Assembly (NCBI GenBank): GCA_003389325.1
Contig: QQVE01000030.1
Location: forward strand, 62,001 to 126,000
DNA from: Planctomycetota bacterium
Lineage (GTDB): Bacteria; Planctomycetota; Planctomycetia; Pirellulales; PALSA-1355
Direction of reading: 5' to 3'
Length of the DNA: 64,000 nucleotides
Of the stretch, positions 35,775 through 43,592 are shown piece by piece. Below the pieces are notes generated by a model. The model worked only from the letters and a program-made list of their open reading frames with translations. It was not told the DNA's origin and ran no database searches. The position numbers and the translations under genes were made by a program. The stretch's first letter is position 1; each line of letters begins with the position of its first letter.

Positions 35775-35894
35775 AGCGACGTTTCCCCGTGTCACGCGTG
35801 ATGAAGCTGTGCGCATTTTAAGTATACGCACGGCGTCCACCGCGATCGAGGTCAGCCTGTGTGAGCGACACGTGTGCGGGCTGTGCAAGACGGC

Positions 35895-37136
35895 TCACTG
35901 CGGCGTGCTGGCGTCGGCCGAAGTTTCGTTCCAATAGATGCGGACGTTTTTCGTCTGCCGGCCTACGGCCACGATGTCGTTGTCGCCGTCGCCGTCGAGA
36001 TCGCCGACGGCCAGATCCTCGATCGCCACCCCGTCGGGATCGAACACGTGCTTGTCCCACTTCGTGCCGTTGGCACTGGCCGGATCGTAGACCCGCAAGC
36101 CGCGCGGATGCCCGGCATCTTTCGTATCGCGCACGCCGATCACCAACTCCTGGTCGGCGTCGCCGTCGAGGTCGGCGCACCAGACGGCGTGCCCCCACTT
36201 GAGCTCCTCGTCGAGAACTTGCCGATGCCACAACTTGGACCCGTCGGAAGCTTTGTCGGGCGGCGTGTAGACGACCACCTGGAAGCCGTGCCAGGGCTCG
36301 ATCGTGGCCAGGTAGTCGGTGCCCGAGGCCAGGCGGCCGTGCTTGATCTCGCTTGCGCCGCGGCTGGGCGAAGTCTGCTGATTGCCGCTGCCGATGAGCG
36401 TGCGCTGCCAGGTGCCCTCGTCGCTCCGCTCGAGCAGGCTTACGCCTTCGAAGCTGGCCACGAGCAGATCGAGGCGGCCGTCGTGATTCAGATCGGTGGG
36501 GTAGAAGTTGTGCGCCACGTGCAACTCTTCGTTGATCACCTCCGGCGTCCAGGGATCGTTCACCGGGTCGTCGGGGATCTTGTACGACAGGATTCGTAGC
36601 GGCGCCTGGTCGAAGTCGGGACCCTGCGAGCCGCGGCCGAACAACGGAACCACGATCAGCTCTTCGCGCCCGTCGCCGTCCAAGTCGGCAAAGCGGATGC
36701 GATGCACCGTGGGCTCGCTACCGATCGGGTGCACTTCCCACGGTTCGCCGGGCGAATCGCCGCGGGCCAGCCATTGCAGCGTGCCGCTGGTGCGCGTGTC
36801 GGAGGGGCGCCAGTCGGCCCCCAGGGCGAAGTCGAGCTTGCCGTCGCCGTCGATGTCTGCTGGGGCAATGCAGACGTTGTCTTTCTTGGTCTGCTGCTCG
36901 ATGAGCGTGTGCACCTGCCATTTGGGATTCTCGAACCACACGACGCGTTCGGTATCCACCACGACGATGTCGAGGCGGCCGTCCTCGTTCATGTCGAGCA
37001 GCCGCACGGCGTAACCCACGGTGAGGCGATTGGAGATCTCCTCGGGGCGAAATCGCAGCTCGCGTGCCGTGACGCACAGCGTGCTCATGTCGATCACGAC
37101 AAGCGCCAGTTGAGCGGCGCGGAAAAGGCGAGGCAT
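35895..37136 (-). CDS. Secreted FG-GAP/VCBS beta-propeller protein
   Basis: 413 residues with a signal-like N-terminus (LFRAAQLALVVIDMSTLCVTA). It is built of beta-propeller repeats marked by calcium-binding DxDxDG loops: DMNEDGRLDIVV, DIDGDGKLDFALG, DLDGDGREELIV, DLNHDGRLDLLV, DLDGDADQELVIG and DLDGDGDNDIVAV. Such proteins bind Ca2+ and other proteins or glycans at the cell surface; this family (FG-GAP with VWFENPKW segments) is common in planctomycetes. ATG 37136 is supported by GGGAG about 10 nt upstream. The promoter region is shared with the divergent His-rich protein gene. Confidence 0.87.
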   Translation of the reverse strand: MPRLFRAAQLALVVIDMSTLCVTARELRFRPEEISNRLTVGYAVRLLDMNEDGRLDIVVVDTERVVWFENPKWQVHTLIEQQTKKDNVCIAPADIDGDGKLDFALGADWRPSDTRTSGTLQWLARGDSPGEPWEVHPIGSEPTVHRIRFADLDGDGREELIVVPLFGRGSQGPDFDQAPLRILSYKIPDDPVNDPWTPEVINEELHVAHNFYPTDLNHDGRLDLLVASFEGVSLLERSDEGTWQRTLIGSGNQQTSPSRGASEIKHGRLASGTDYLATIEPWHGFQVVVYTPPDKASDGSKLWHRQVLDEELKWGHAVWCADLDGDADQELVIGVRDTKDAGHPRGLRVYDPASANGTKWDKHVFDPDGVAIEDLAVGDLDGDGDNDIVAVGRQTKNVRIYWNETSADASTPQ

Positions 37137-37239
37137 GGTTGGGAACTCCCGCAAAAAAACCTAGACTATGAGGTCGAGTAGACACCAGTCGGCTGTCGCA
37201 AACAAGCGTGCGACGCGGCGATCGAAGGCCGCCGGCTGC

Positions 37240-37267
37240 TTGTACTCTACATTTTTCGTGAGATAAC
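37240..37267 (+). promoter_or_regulatory. Possible promoter of the His-rich secreted protein gene
   Basis: TTGTAC at 37240-37245 and GATAAC at 37262-37267 with a 16-nt spacer, about 105 bp upstream of the start codon. Confidence 0.4.
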
Positions 37268-37371
37268 ATGACGCTTGGCCCGCGCGGCACTTTCGGTCAA
37301 GGCGGCGAAAACGCGTGCGGGAAGTTCCCCGGCGTCAGCGCATGTTCCACCTCAGAGGGAGTCGAATCACC

Positions 37372-37893
37372 ATGAAGACCTGTGCAACCATCCTCGTGGC
37401 GTTGGCCGTCGTTGCCACCAGCAGCGTCGCGGTGGCGCAACGCGGCGCGGCCAGCAAGATCACCGGCAGCGCCTATGAGTATCCGTACTTCTACGGCTCG
37501 GCCGGCATGTATCAACACAATGCCTATCAGCACGCCGACGTGTTGCGCGAGGCCACCAGCTACGGCGAGCCCGTGCCGGCGGAGATTGCCAAGGAACACA
37601 CTGCCGCGATCCGTTCGAGCGTGAACTCGGCCAACAAGAAGTATGCCAACCTGCGCAAGATGGCCGGCGACAACAAGCAGGTTCACAAGCACCTCGACAC
37701 GATCGACCAGCATCACAAGAAGGTGCTCGACCTGGCCGACAAGATCGACGCCAGCGTGGCCAGCGGCACCGGCGATGCCGACACGGTGAACGCTCACGCC
37801 CACGACGCCGCCGAGTCGCTTAAGGCCGCGCAGGCCGAGCACGAGAAGCTGATGAAATACTTCGGCCAGCCGCAAACGAAGTCGGCCAACTGA
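37372..37893 (+). CDS. Small secreted His-rich helical protein
   Basis: 173 residues, not recognised. Signal peptide MKTCATILVALAVVATSSVA is followed by a mostly helical, charged protein with ten His in the mature part, clustered as QHNAYQHAD, VHKHLDTIDQHHKKV and NAHAHDAAE. This could bind metal or simply be a soluble helical bundle. ATG 37372 has AGAGGGA about 13 nt upstream. It is a single gene, with a perfect 12-bp hairpin terminator candidate just after its stop. Confidence 0.75.
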   Translation: MKTCATILVALAVVATSSVAVAQRGAASKITGSAYEYPYFYGSAGMYQHNAYQHADVLREATSYGEPVPAEIAKEHTAAIRSSVNSANKKYANLRKMAGDNKQVHKHLDTIDQHHKKVLDLADKIDASVASGTGDADTVNAHAHDAAESLKAAQAEHEKLMKYFGQPQTKSAN

Positions 37894-37921
37894 TCTTGAA
37901 CTCCGGTCGATATCGCAAGCC

Positions 37922-37959
37922 ACGGCTGCCCGAGCGCCGGTTCGGGCAGCCGTTCGTTT
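37922..37959 (+). terminator. Likely terminator after the His-rich protein gene
   Basis: A perfect 12-bp stem (37922-37933 with 37942-37953) and an 8-nt loop, followed by the short T-rich run TCGTTT. The weak T tract lowers certainty. Confidence 0.65.
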
Positions 37960-37978
37960 GCGCGACTAGAATAGCGAG

Positions 37979-38728
37979 ATGGACGAAGCCTTCGAATCGC
38001 TGCGCACGAACTTGACGGGCCGCCTGCGCGGCACGCGCGCCTATTACATCGCCAATCCCGGCAACTGGGGCGATGCGCTGATTCGCCAGGGCACGCTGCG
38101 GTTTTTTCGCGATTCCGGCCTGGACGTCCCCGAAGCGCCGACCGTGCAGCAGCTCATGGCGCAGCCGCCCGGCGGTGTGGTCGTATTCGGCGGCGGCGGG
38201 GCCTGGTGCCGGCTCTGGAACCACGCCGAACTGGCGGTTACGATGATCAAGCAGCGGTTCGAAGTGATCGTGTTGCCGTCGACCTATGAGATGGCCTACG
38301 CGATTCCCAAGACCACGTTTTTCTGTCGCGATCGATACGAAAGCCAGGCCAACGTGCCGGCCGCCACGTTCTGTCACGACATGGCGTTTTACTTGAAAGG
38401 ATCGGTGCACGCGGCGACGGCAGGGCAGGGGAGCGGATCGTTTTTTCGCACCGATGCCGAGTCCTCACGCCGACGGCCGATTCCTCCGGACAACAACGAT
38501 ATCAGCCTCCGCGGCGACCACCTGGCCGAAATCGGAGGATTTGTGCAGGCCCTCGAGCCCTTTGCTTCCATCCATACCGACAGGCTGCACGTGGCCATCT
38601 TAGGCTGTTTGCTCGACAAGGACGTGCACCTGTATCCCGGCAGCTATTTCAAGAGTCGCGCCGTGTACTTGTCGAGCATGAAAGACCATTTCGCCAACAT
38701 CACGTTCCACGAAAATGACGAATCCTAG
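37979..38728 (+). CDS. Polysaccharide pyruvyl transferase family protein
   Basis: 249 residues. Seen: YIANPGNWGDALIRQGTL at the N-terminus, GVVVFGGGGAWCRLW, VLPSTYEMAYA and ASIHTDRLHVAILGCLL, the set of motifs of the WcaK/CsaB-type pyruvyl transferases that add pyruvate ketals to sugars of exopolysaccharide or cell wall polymers. No glycan cluster surrounds it, so its substrate is unknown. Start ATG 37979. It ends 11 bp before the secreted hydrolase gene and may be co-transcribed with it. Confidence 0.8.
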   Translation: MDEAFESLRTNLTGRLRGTRAYYIANPGNWGDALIRQGTLRFFRDSGLDVPEAPTVQQLMAQPPGGVVVFGGGGAWCRLWNHAELAVTMIKQRFEVIVLPSTYEMAYAIPKTTFFCRDRYESQANVPAATFCHDMAFYLKGSVHAATAGQGSGSFFRTDAESSRRRPIPPDNNDISLRGDHLAEIGGFVQALEPFASIHTDRLHVAILGCLLDKDVHLYPGSYFKSRAVYLSSMKDHFANITFHENDES

Positions 38729-38739
38729 GGAGACTTTCC

Positions 38740-39684
38740 ATGACGCGCCAGGTGCTTGCTTTCCTGCTGCTGCTGGTGATTCCCGCGACCGCGCTTGCCC
38801 AAGCCAAGCGGCCCACGCCCACGGTGGCCGACTATGCGTATGGCCAGGACCACACGCGGCAGAAATTCGACTTCTGGCAGGCCGAGAGCGACGAGCCGAC
38901 GCCGCTGGTGTTGTTGATTCACGGCGGCGGCTGGCGCGGCGGCGACAAGTCGCGCTATGGCACCAGTGCCATCCAGCCCTATCTCGATGCCGGCATCTCC
39001 GTGGCGGCCATCAACTACCGTTTCATCGAGCAAGCGATGGAGCAGGACGTCGAGCCGCCGGTCAAAGGCTGCCTGCACGACGCGGCCCGCGCCTTGCAAA
39101 CGCTGCGCTCGAAGGCCAAAGAGTGGAATCTCGATCCGAAGCGCGTCGGCGCGACGGGAAGCTCGGCGGGGGCATGCACCTCGCTGTGGTTGGCGTTGCA
39201 CGACGATCTGGCCGATCCCAAGAGCGACGATCCGGTGGCCCGCGAGAGTTCGCGGCTCTCGTGCGCGGCGGTGGTCGGCGCGCAGACGTCGCTGGATCCC
39301 AAGGAGTTGCGGGAGTGGATTCCCAACTCGATCTACGGCGGCCACGCCTTCGGCTTCGCGGCGCCGGGACGCAATCGGGCGCAGGAGTTCGACCTGCTGA
39401 TCGAGAACCGCGAGAAAGTGCTGCCCTGGATCAAGGAGTATTCGCCCATCGAGCTGGTGTCGAGCGACGACCCGCCGATCTATCTGGACTACCCGCGGCA
39501 GAAGACGCCGCCGAAAGTCGGGCAGAAAGAGAGCGATCCGACGCACTCGGCCATGTACGGCGTGCAGCTCGCCAAGCGGTTGGATGGCGTGGGCGTCGAG
39601 GCGATCGTTTCCTACCCGGGCCACCAGGATTCGAAATACGGCTCGGTCGAGGAGTTTCTGATCGAGAAACTCAAGACGCCGTAG
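38740..39684 (+). CDS. Secreted alpha/beta hydrolase (BD-FAE esterase-like)
   Basis: 314 residues with a signal peptide (VLAFLLLLVIPATALA). Oxyanion motif HGGGW at 61-65, nucleophile elbow GSSAG at 140-144 (S142) and a C-terminal His in YPGHQDSKYG; this is the BD-FAE/carboxylesterase group, acting on esters of plant or algal polysaccharides or on small esters. Start ATG 38740 with a GGGAG site 10 nt upstream. Its 3' end overlaps the convergent transporter gene by 14 nt. Confidence 0.87.
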   Translation: MTRQVLAFLLLLVIPATALAQAKRPTPTVADYAYGQDHTRQKFDFWQAESDEPTPLVLLIHGGGWRGGDKSRYGTSAIQPYLDAGISVAAINYRFIEQAMEQDVEPPVKGCLHDAARALQTLRSKAKEWNLDPKRVGATGSSAGACTSLWLALHDDLADPKSDDPVARESSRLSCAAVVGAQTSLDPKELREWIPNSIYGGHAFGFAAPGRNRAQEFDLLIENREKVLPWIKEYSPIELVSSDDPPIYLDYPRQKTPPKVGQKESDPTHSAMYGVQLAKRLDGVGVEAIVSYPGHQDSKYGSVEEFLIEKLKTP

Positions 39685-40999
39685 GTTGTGAAAAGCGCGA
39701 GCCGCGGGCTGGTTGAATGCGTCGCGAGCGCGGCGCTCGGCCGGCGGGTTCGCCCGGCGGTTGGCCCATGTTGGCGGCCAACCCCAGCGAAGTCAGGAAG
39801 TAGCCCACGGCGGCCAGCAGCGTCATCGCCGTCACGGCGTAGAAAGCCTTGCTGCGCACGAGCAGATCGAATCCCAATGCCGCCACCAGCGTGGCCAGCG
39901 GGATCAGAATGCCGAGGCTCCAGCCCCGAGCCTGCGTGCGCACGTGCTTGGGAAAGAGATTGACGGTCATCTGCGCGACGGGGTTGCGCATGCCGTAGCG
40001 CAACTCGGCCTCGACGAAGCGGGCGAAGACGGCGCCGGCGAGCGTCATTTCGCCCCAGCCGCAGACGCCGGCCGCCACGATCAACGCTGCATACGTCAAC
40101 TGCGTGCCTCGCAGTCCGATCCAGGCCACGAGCCGGCCGACCAGCAGCAGTTGGAACGGAAGCGAGATCGCCAATGCAATCTGGGCGTAGCGACCGAGAA
40201 ACCGGGCCAGCTCCGCCTCGTTGCCCAGCTCGCGCTGAAAGCAACGGTTGCAGGCCAGCGACAGTCCGGTGCGGCAGACGAACAGCGCAATCGTGCTTGC
40301 CGAAATCCAGAACAACAGCCGCGAGCGACGGATCAAGGCCAGAAAGCCCATGGCTCCGCCGGAAGCCTCCGGTTCGCGCTGGGGCGGGGTGTCGGGTTCT
40401 TCGACGCGTTGAGTGTGCCGGTCGATCAGGATCACTCCGGCGATGCCCGCGGTCAGCAGCGCGGCCAACAATAGCAGCAGGTGCATGGGCTCCACGCGCC
40501 CGCTGAAGTGTTCCAGTGCAGCGCCTGCGGCAATGCCGCCGAGACGGCCGCCGCCGTAGATGACGGGCATCACGCGATTGAGCTCGGCCCGGGTGAAGAA
40601 TTCTTGCAGGAAGGCTCCGAAGTGCAGCAGCACGAGTGCGAAGGCGAGTTCGCGCCCGAGGAACAGCAGGCCCAGCGCTCGCCCTGCGAGCACGTTGCAG
40701 GCCAGGCCGGCCCAGATGGCGAGAAACAACAGCAGAGGACCCAGCAGGATGACGACGAACAATCGCTTCTGGTCTTTCCTGCCGGCCGCGTGTAGATACC
40801 AACCCACCGAAAGCATCACGCACGCGGCCGACAGGGCTTGAAAACGCGGCAACTCGTCGGCGCCCAAACGCGCGACGAACATGGCCAGCGAAAGTCCATC
40901 GGCCAGCGTCAAGGCGGCAAACAGCACGAGGTACAGGGCAAAGAATGCCCAGGCCCGGCGAAGCTGTCCCGGCTCGAGATAGAGTAACCGACTTACCAT
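39671..40999 (-). CDS. MFS-like multi-spanning membrane protein
   Basis: 442 residues with about 12 hydrophobic segments, a major-facilitator-like layout with a central cytoplasmic loop (about residues 200-225, rich in Glu and Pro). No sugar-porter or drug-antiporter motif is sharp enough to give a substrate; some features (GRELAFALVLL, ELRYGMRNPVAQM) resemble the ATP/ADP-translocase-like or uncharacterised MFS proteins of planctomycetes. Start ATG 40999. It lies 127 bp downstream of the ATP-grasp gene and could share its transcript. Confidence 0.7.
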   Translation of the reverse strand: MVSRLLYLEPGQLRRAWAFFALYLVLFAALTLADGLSLAMFVARLGADELPRFQALSAACVMLSVGWYLHAAGRKDQKRLFVVILLGPLLLFLAIWAGLACNVLAGRALGLLFLGRELAFALVLLHFGAFLQEFFTRAELNRVMPVIYGGGRLGGIAAGAALEHFSGRVEPMHLLLLLAALLTAGIAGVILIDRHTQRVEEPDTPPQREPEASGGAMGFLALIRRSRLLFWISASTIALFVCRTGLSLACNRCFQRELGNEAELARFLGRYAQIALAISLPFQLLLVGRLVAWIGLRGTQLTYAALIVAAGVCGWGEMTLAGAVFARFVEAELRYGMRNPVAQMTVNLFPKHVRTQARGWSLGILIPLATLVAALGFDLLVRSKAFYAVTAMTLLAAVGYFLTSLGLAANMGQPPGEPAGRAPRSRRIQPARGSRFSQPTAS

Positions 41000-41126
41000 C
41001 CGTGTATGGCTCCGAGGCGCGTCTCGAGGAGTCCGGGGACGGGTTCCCCTTCCCTAAGGAACCGTACGAGGTGACCAGCCTCGCGCCCCCCGCGCACTCC
41101 TCCAGACCTTCGCCCTCCCTGATTCG

Positions 41127-42578
41127 TTAGGCTGCCGCCGGTACGGCCACGGTGCCCACTTCCTGGCGATGCGCGGGCAGGCCGAAGCGTTCCGGCCGCG
41201 TGTCCACCTGATCGAGCACGTAGCGCACGTAGCCGGTGGCCGCGGCGCAAAGCGACTCGACGTCTTCGATCGACAGCCCCAGCAAGCCGAGCGATCGCTG
41301 GTTGCACAAGGGGAGCATGTAGTCGACGCCGCTGACCTTCGAGGTGTCGCCCGAGGCCGTAATGTTGTTGATCAGTGCCCGGCGGACGCGTCCGCCCAAG
41401 TCGTCGCGCTCGCGAGCCACCTTGGCGATCGAGGGAAACGCCCGCAGCGTCATGCCGTGGCGATAGACCACGACGCGCAACTCGTACTTGTGACCCTCGA
41501 GCGGATGATCTTTGGCCGCCACGCGGCAGGCGTCGACGTATTCGCAAACGGTGTAAGGAAGCGCTCCCCCGGAGATGCCATAGTATTCTTCGGTGAGACA
41601 CAGCGAGCGGTCGATGCGGGCGACGACCTGCTCGTACGATTCCTGCGGATCGAGAAAGAACTCGATGCCGTGACCCAGTCCGGTGCCGTGCGGCTTGATG
41701 ACGACTTGCCGGCCGCGGGCCATCCAGTCGAGCACGGTTTGCACCAGGCTCAGGCGACTGTCGGCATGCGCGTTAAGAATCTCGCTGGGCAACCCCGGCT
41801 GCGGGCGAGCCTGGACAAACTCGTTCATCAGGCTGTAGGCCACGCCCTTGTCGCTGCCGGCGGAAAAACAGCGGTTCAGCGTGCGCAGCTCTTCCAGGTC
41901 GACGCGCTCGTCGAACCGCTGAAGCATGTTGCGGCAGAACCGGTCGTTGACCGCGCCGATCACGCGGCGGCCGTGCAGCCAGGCCGAGCCGTCGTACTCG
42001 ACGGTCAAGTCATTCAGAAAATCTTTGATGTAGCCCAGGGCCACCGCGGGCATGCCGCGGCGACCTTTGCCCTCGCGCAGCAGCGCCAGGTTCGTCGCTT
42101 CGCACCCACCAAAGCGGCGCGACAGCCCCTGGCGCATTGCCTCGACGAAAAGGAGTTTTTCGTGCATGAGTCGGTTCAACCTCGGGCTGGACTCCGACTC
42201 CTTGCCCGAGACGGCCAGCAGCACGACGCCGTCGGGATCGTCGAAGGCGGTGCAGCTTTCGGCCAGCGACTGGAGCACTTCGCTCACGGCGCGGTCGGTG
42301 AGATTCGTGAGCCCGCCGATGCCCGTGCCGTTGAGTTCGAGCAAGTGGAATTGCTTGCGTCCGGCTTGCTCGGACACCAGCAGATCGAGCGGAGCCACGC
42401 AGAACAGGTCGCGCTGCTGAGGCCCAGCCAGCGGAATCGTCGACGCCAGCGCGAAGCGCTCGGCAATGTGTTCTTCTTGAGCCGCGCCGATCGGTCGACG
42501 ATCTTCCAACTCGTGCCCCAGCAGGGGTGACGCGGCAATGACGGTCTCCATCGAGACCTGTAAGGGATTCCAACGCAT
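41127..42578 (-). CDS. Orphan ATP-grasp-like protein
   Basis: 483 residues, not assigned to a pathway. ATP-grasp features are visible: a Lys in RGRQVVIKPHGTGLGHGIEFF, the Glu-rich metal region in GHKYELRVVVYRHG and, near the N-terminus, LLELNGTGIGGLTNL, plus an Asn pair in RRALINNITASG. Such folds ligate a carboxylate to an amine using ATP. ATG 42578 was chosen because AGGAG lies about 10 nt upstream on the minus strand; the longer frame upstream has no support. It is followed by an MFS-like gene 127 bp away. Confidence 0.65.
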   Translation of the reverse strand: MRWNPLQVSMETVIAASPLLGHELEDRRPIGAAQEEHIAERFALASTIPLAGPQQRDLFCVAPLDLLVSEQAGRKQFHLLELNGTGIGGLTNLTDRAVSEVLQSLAESCTAFDDPDGVVLLAVSGKESESSPRLNRLMHEKLLFVEAMRQGLSRRFGGCEATNLALLREGKGRRGMPAVALGYIKDFLNDLTVEYDGSAWLHGRRVIGAVNDRFCRNMLQRFDERVDLEELRTLNRCFSAGSDKGVAYSLMNEFVQARPQPGLPSEILNAHADSRLSLVQTVLDWMARGRQVVIKPHGTGLGHGIEFFLDPQESYEQVVARIDRSLCLTEEYYGISGGALPYTVCEYVDACRVAAKDHPLEGHKYELRVVVYRHGMTLRAFPSIAKVARERDDLGGRVRRALINNITASGDTSKVSGVDYMLPLCNQRSLGLLGLSIEDVESLCAAATGYVRYVLDQVDTRPERFGLPAHRQEVGTVAVPAAA

Positions 42579-42931
42579 CCTGCGTTCTCCTGAGTTCGCC
42601 CGGCGGGGGACGTTGTTTGAGGTAGGATCCGGCCCACCCGGTCGAGTCGGCCGCCATTCCCTTCGTGGGAACACTCGACTCGCTTGCCGCTTTGCAGACA
42701 TCGCAACGCGCATGCCTGTTTTCCAGAATGCAAGTCGCAACCCGCCATTTGGTGGCGGATTACGACTGGCGAAGATTTGCGGGCACGGGCTGTAGCGGCT
42801 GCACGAACTCTGCGGCGATCCGCGCGCTTTCGCCGCCTTCTCGACACTTTGGCAACCGCGGAAGAAGTTACACCCCGCTGCAAGAATTGCCGTCGAGCCT
42901 GACGCGCGAGCTGGCTTGTCTTACGCGATCG
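42579..42931. other. Gene-free spacer (353 bp) with hairpins
   Basis: Lies upstream of the ATP-grasp gene and downstream of the small secreted protein gene. It holds a bipartite hairpin (GTCGAGT 42641-42647 with ACTCGAC 42673-42679, inner TTCCC 42657-42661 with GGGAA 42667-42671) and a second hairpin CCGCCA-TTTGG-TGGCGG (42742-42758). Neither has a T tract. They could be part of the ATP-grasp mRNA leader. No small gene is convincing. Confidence 0.45.
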
Positions 42932-43351
42932 TTACATTCCGCCGGGCGAACCCAGCCCGATCGAGGACTGGAAGATCGACGTGAAGTCGAAGCGGCTCTG
43001 GGTCATCGTCGGCCCACGCGGCGTGGTGGGCATGTTGCCTCCGGACGGCGGCAGCGAGCCACCCGGCAGATTGCTTCCCGGCAGACTGCTTCCCGGCAGG
43101 TCCGGGAAGCTGAAGTCCCTCATCGCGGGCGACGAGCCAAAAGGCAGGCTGGGGTCGCCGCTTAGAAAGGCCAGCCAGCGATCCTCGAAGGGGCCCTTGC
43201 CGCGAACGGTCATGCCGTCGGCGTCGGACATCTGCTGCATCGTGCCAAGGCCCATTTGCTGGAGCGTGGTTTCGGTCACGGCCAACTCCGCGGCGGAAGT
43301 GGCGGCGGCGGTCAGTGCCAGGAAGGCGGAAGCAAGAGCGAGGCGTTTCAT
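42932..43351 (-). CDS. Small secreted protein with SDADGMTVRGKG motif and LPG repeats
   Basis: 139 residues, family not named by me. Signal peptide MKRLALASAFLALTAAATSA; then AVTETTLQQMGLGTMQQMSD with the motif SDADGMTVRGKG, which I recognise as a recurring pattern in small planctomycete proteins; then a disordered Pro/Ser/Gly tail with LPGSSLPGSNLPGGSLP. The tail is coded by a 15-bp tandem repeat (43062-43106, three copies). A strong promoter with upstream direct repeats precedes the gene. Function unknown. Confidence 0.7.
   Translation of the reverse strand: MKRLALASAFLALTAAATSAAELAVTETTLQQMGLGTMQQMSDADGMTVRGKGPFEDRWLAFLSGDPSLPFGSSPAMRDFSFPDLPGSSLPGSNLPGGSLPPSGGNMPTTPRGPTMTQSRFDFTSIFQSSIGLGSPGGM
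43062..43106 (-). repeat. 15-bp tandem repeat, three copies
   Basis: Copies at 43062-43076, 43077-43091 and 43092-43106, each starting CCCGGCAG on the + strand. They code the repeated LPGSx segment of the small secreted protein and keep the frame. Confidence 0.8.
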
Positions 43352-43420
43352 CGGTTCGATCCCCAGGACAAAGCGTTAGAGAGCTGGGCCAGGCAGTCCG
43401 TCGCACCAAATCACGCTGTC

Positions 43421-43449
43421 ATCCTAATTGCCATAAACTACCTATTCAA
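43421..43449 (-). promoter_or_regulatory. Putative promoter of the small secreted protein gene
   Basis: Minus strand: TTGAAT (43449-43444) and TAGGAT (43426-43421) with a 17-nt spacer, in an AT-rich island of an otherwise GC-rich genome. Transcript start is expected near 43414, about 60 nt before the start codon. Confidence 0.55.
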
Positions 43450-43451
43450 TG

Positions 43452-43480
43452 GTAATTTGCGTGACATGTGTAATTTGCGT
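43452..43480 (-). promoter_or_regulatory. Direct repeat upstream of that promoter (likely activator site)
   Basis: GTAATTTGCGT occurs twice on the + strand, at 43452-43462 and 43470-43480, 18 bp apart. On the minus strand this is ACGCAAATTAC, lying immediately upstream of the -35 box, where tandem activator sites usually sit. Confidence 0.5.
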
Positions 43481-43592
43481 AATAATAATCCCAGCAACGG
43501 CTTAACGTCGTGGCTGACAGTGGGGGCGCAAGCAACGCGCGGAAGCGGCGGGAAAAGGCCAGGAGACAGCCTCTTCGGGAACGTGACCGGCC

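Noticed and set aside
43062-43106. CRISPR-like short repeat
   Set aside because: Three adjacent 15-bp copies without spacers; they code LPG repeats in frame.
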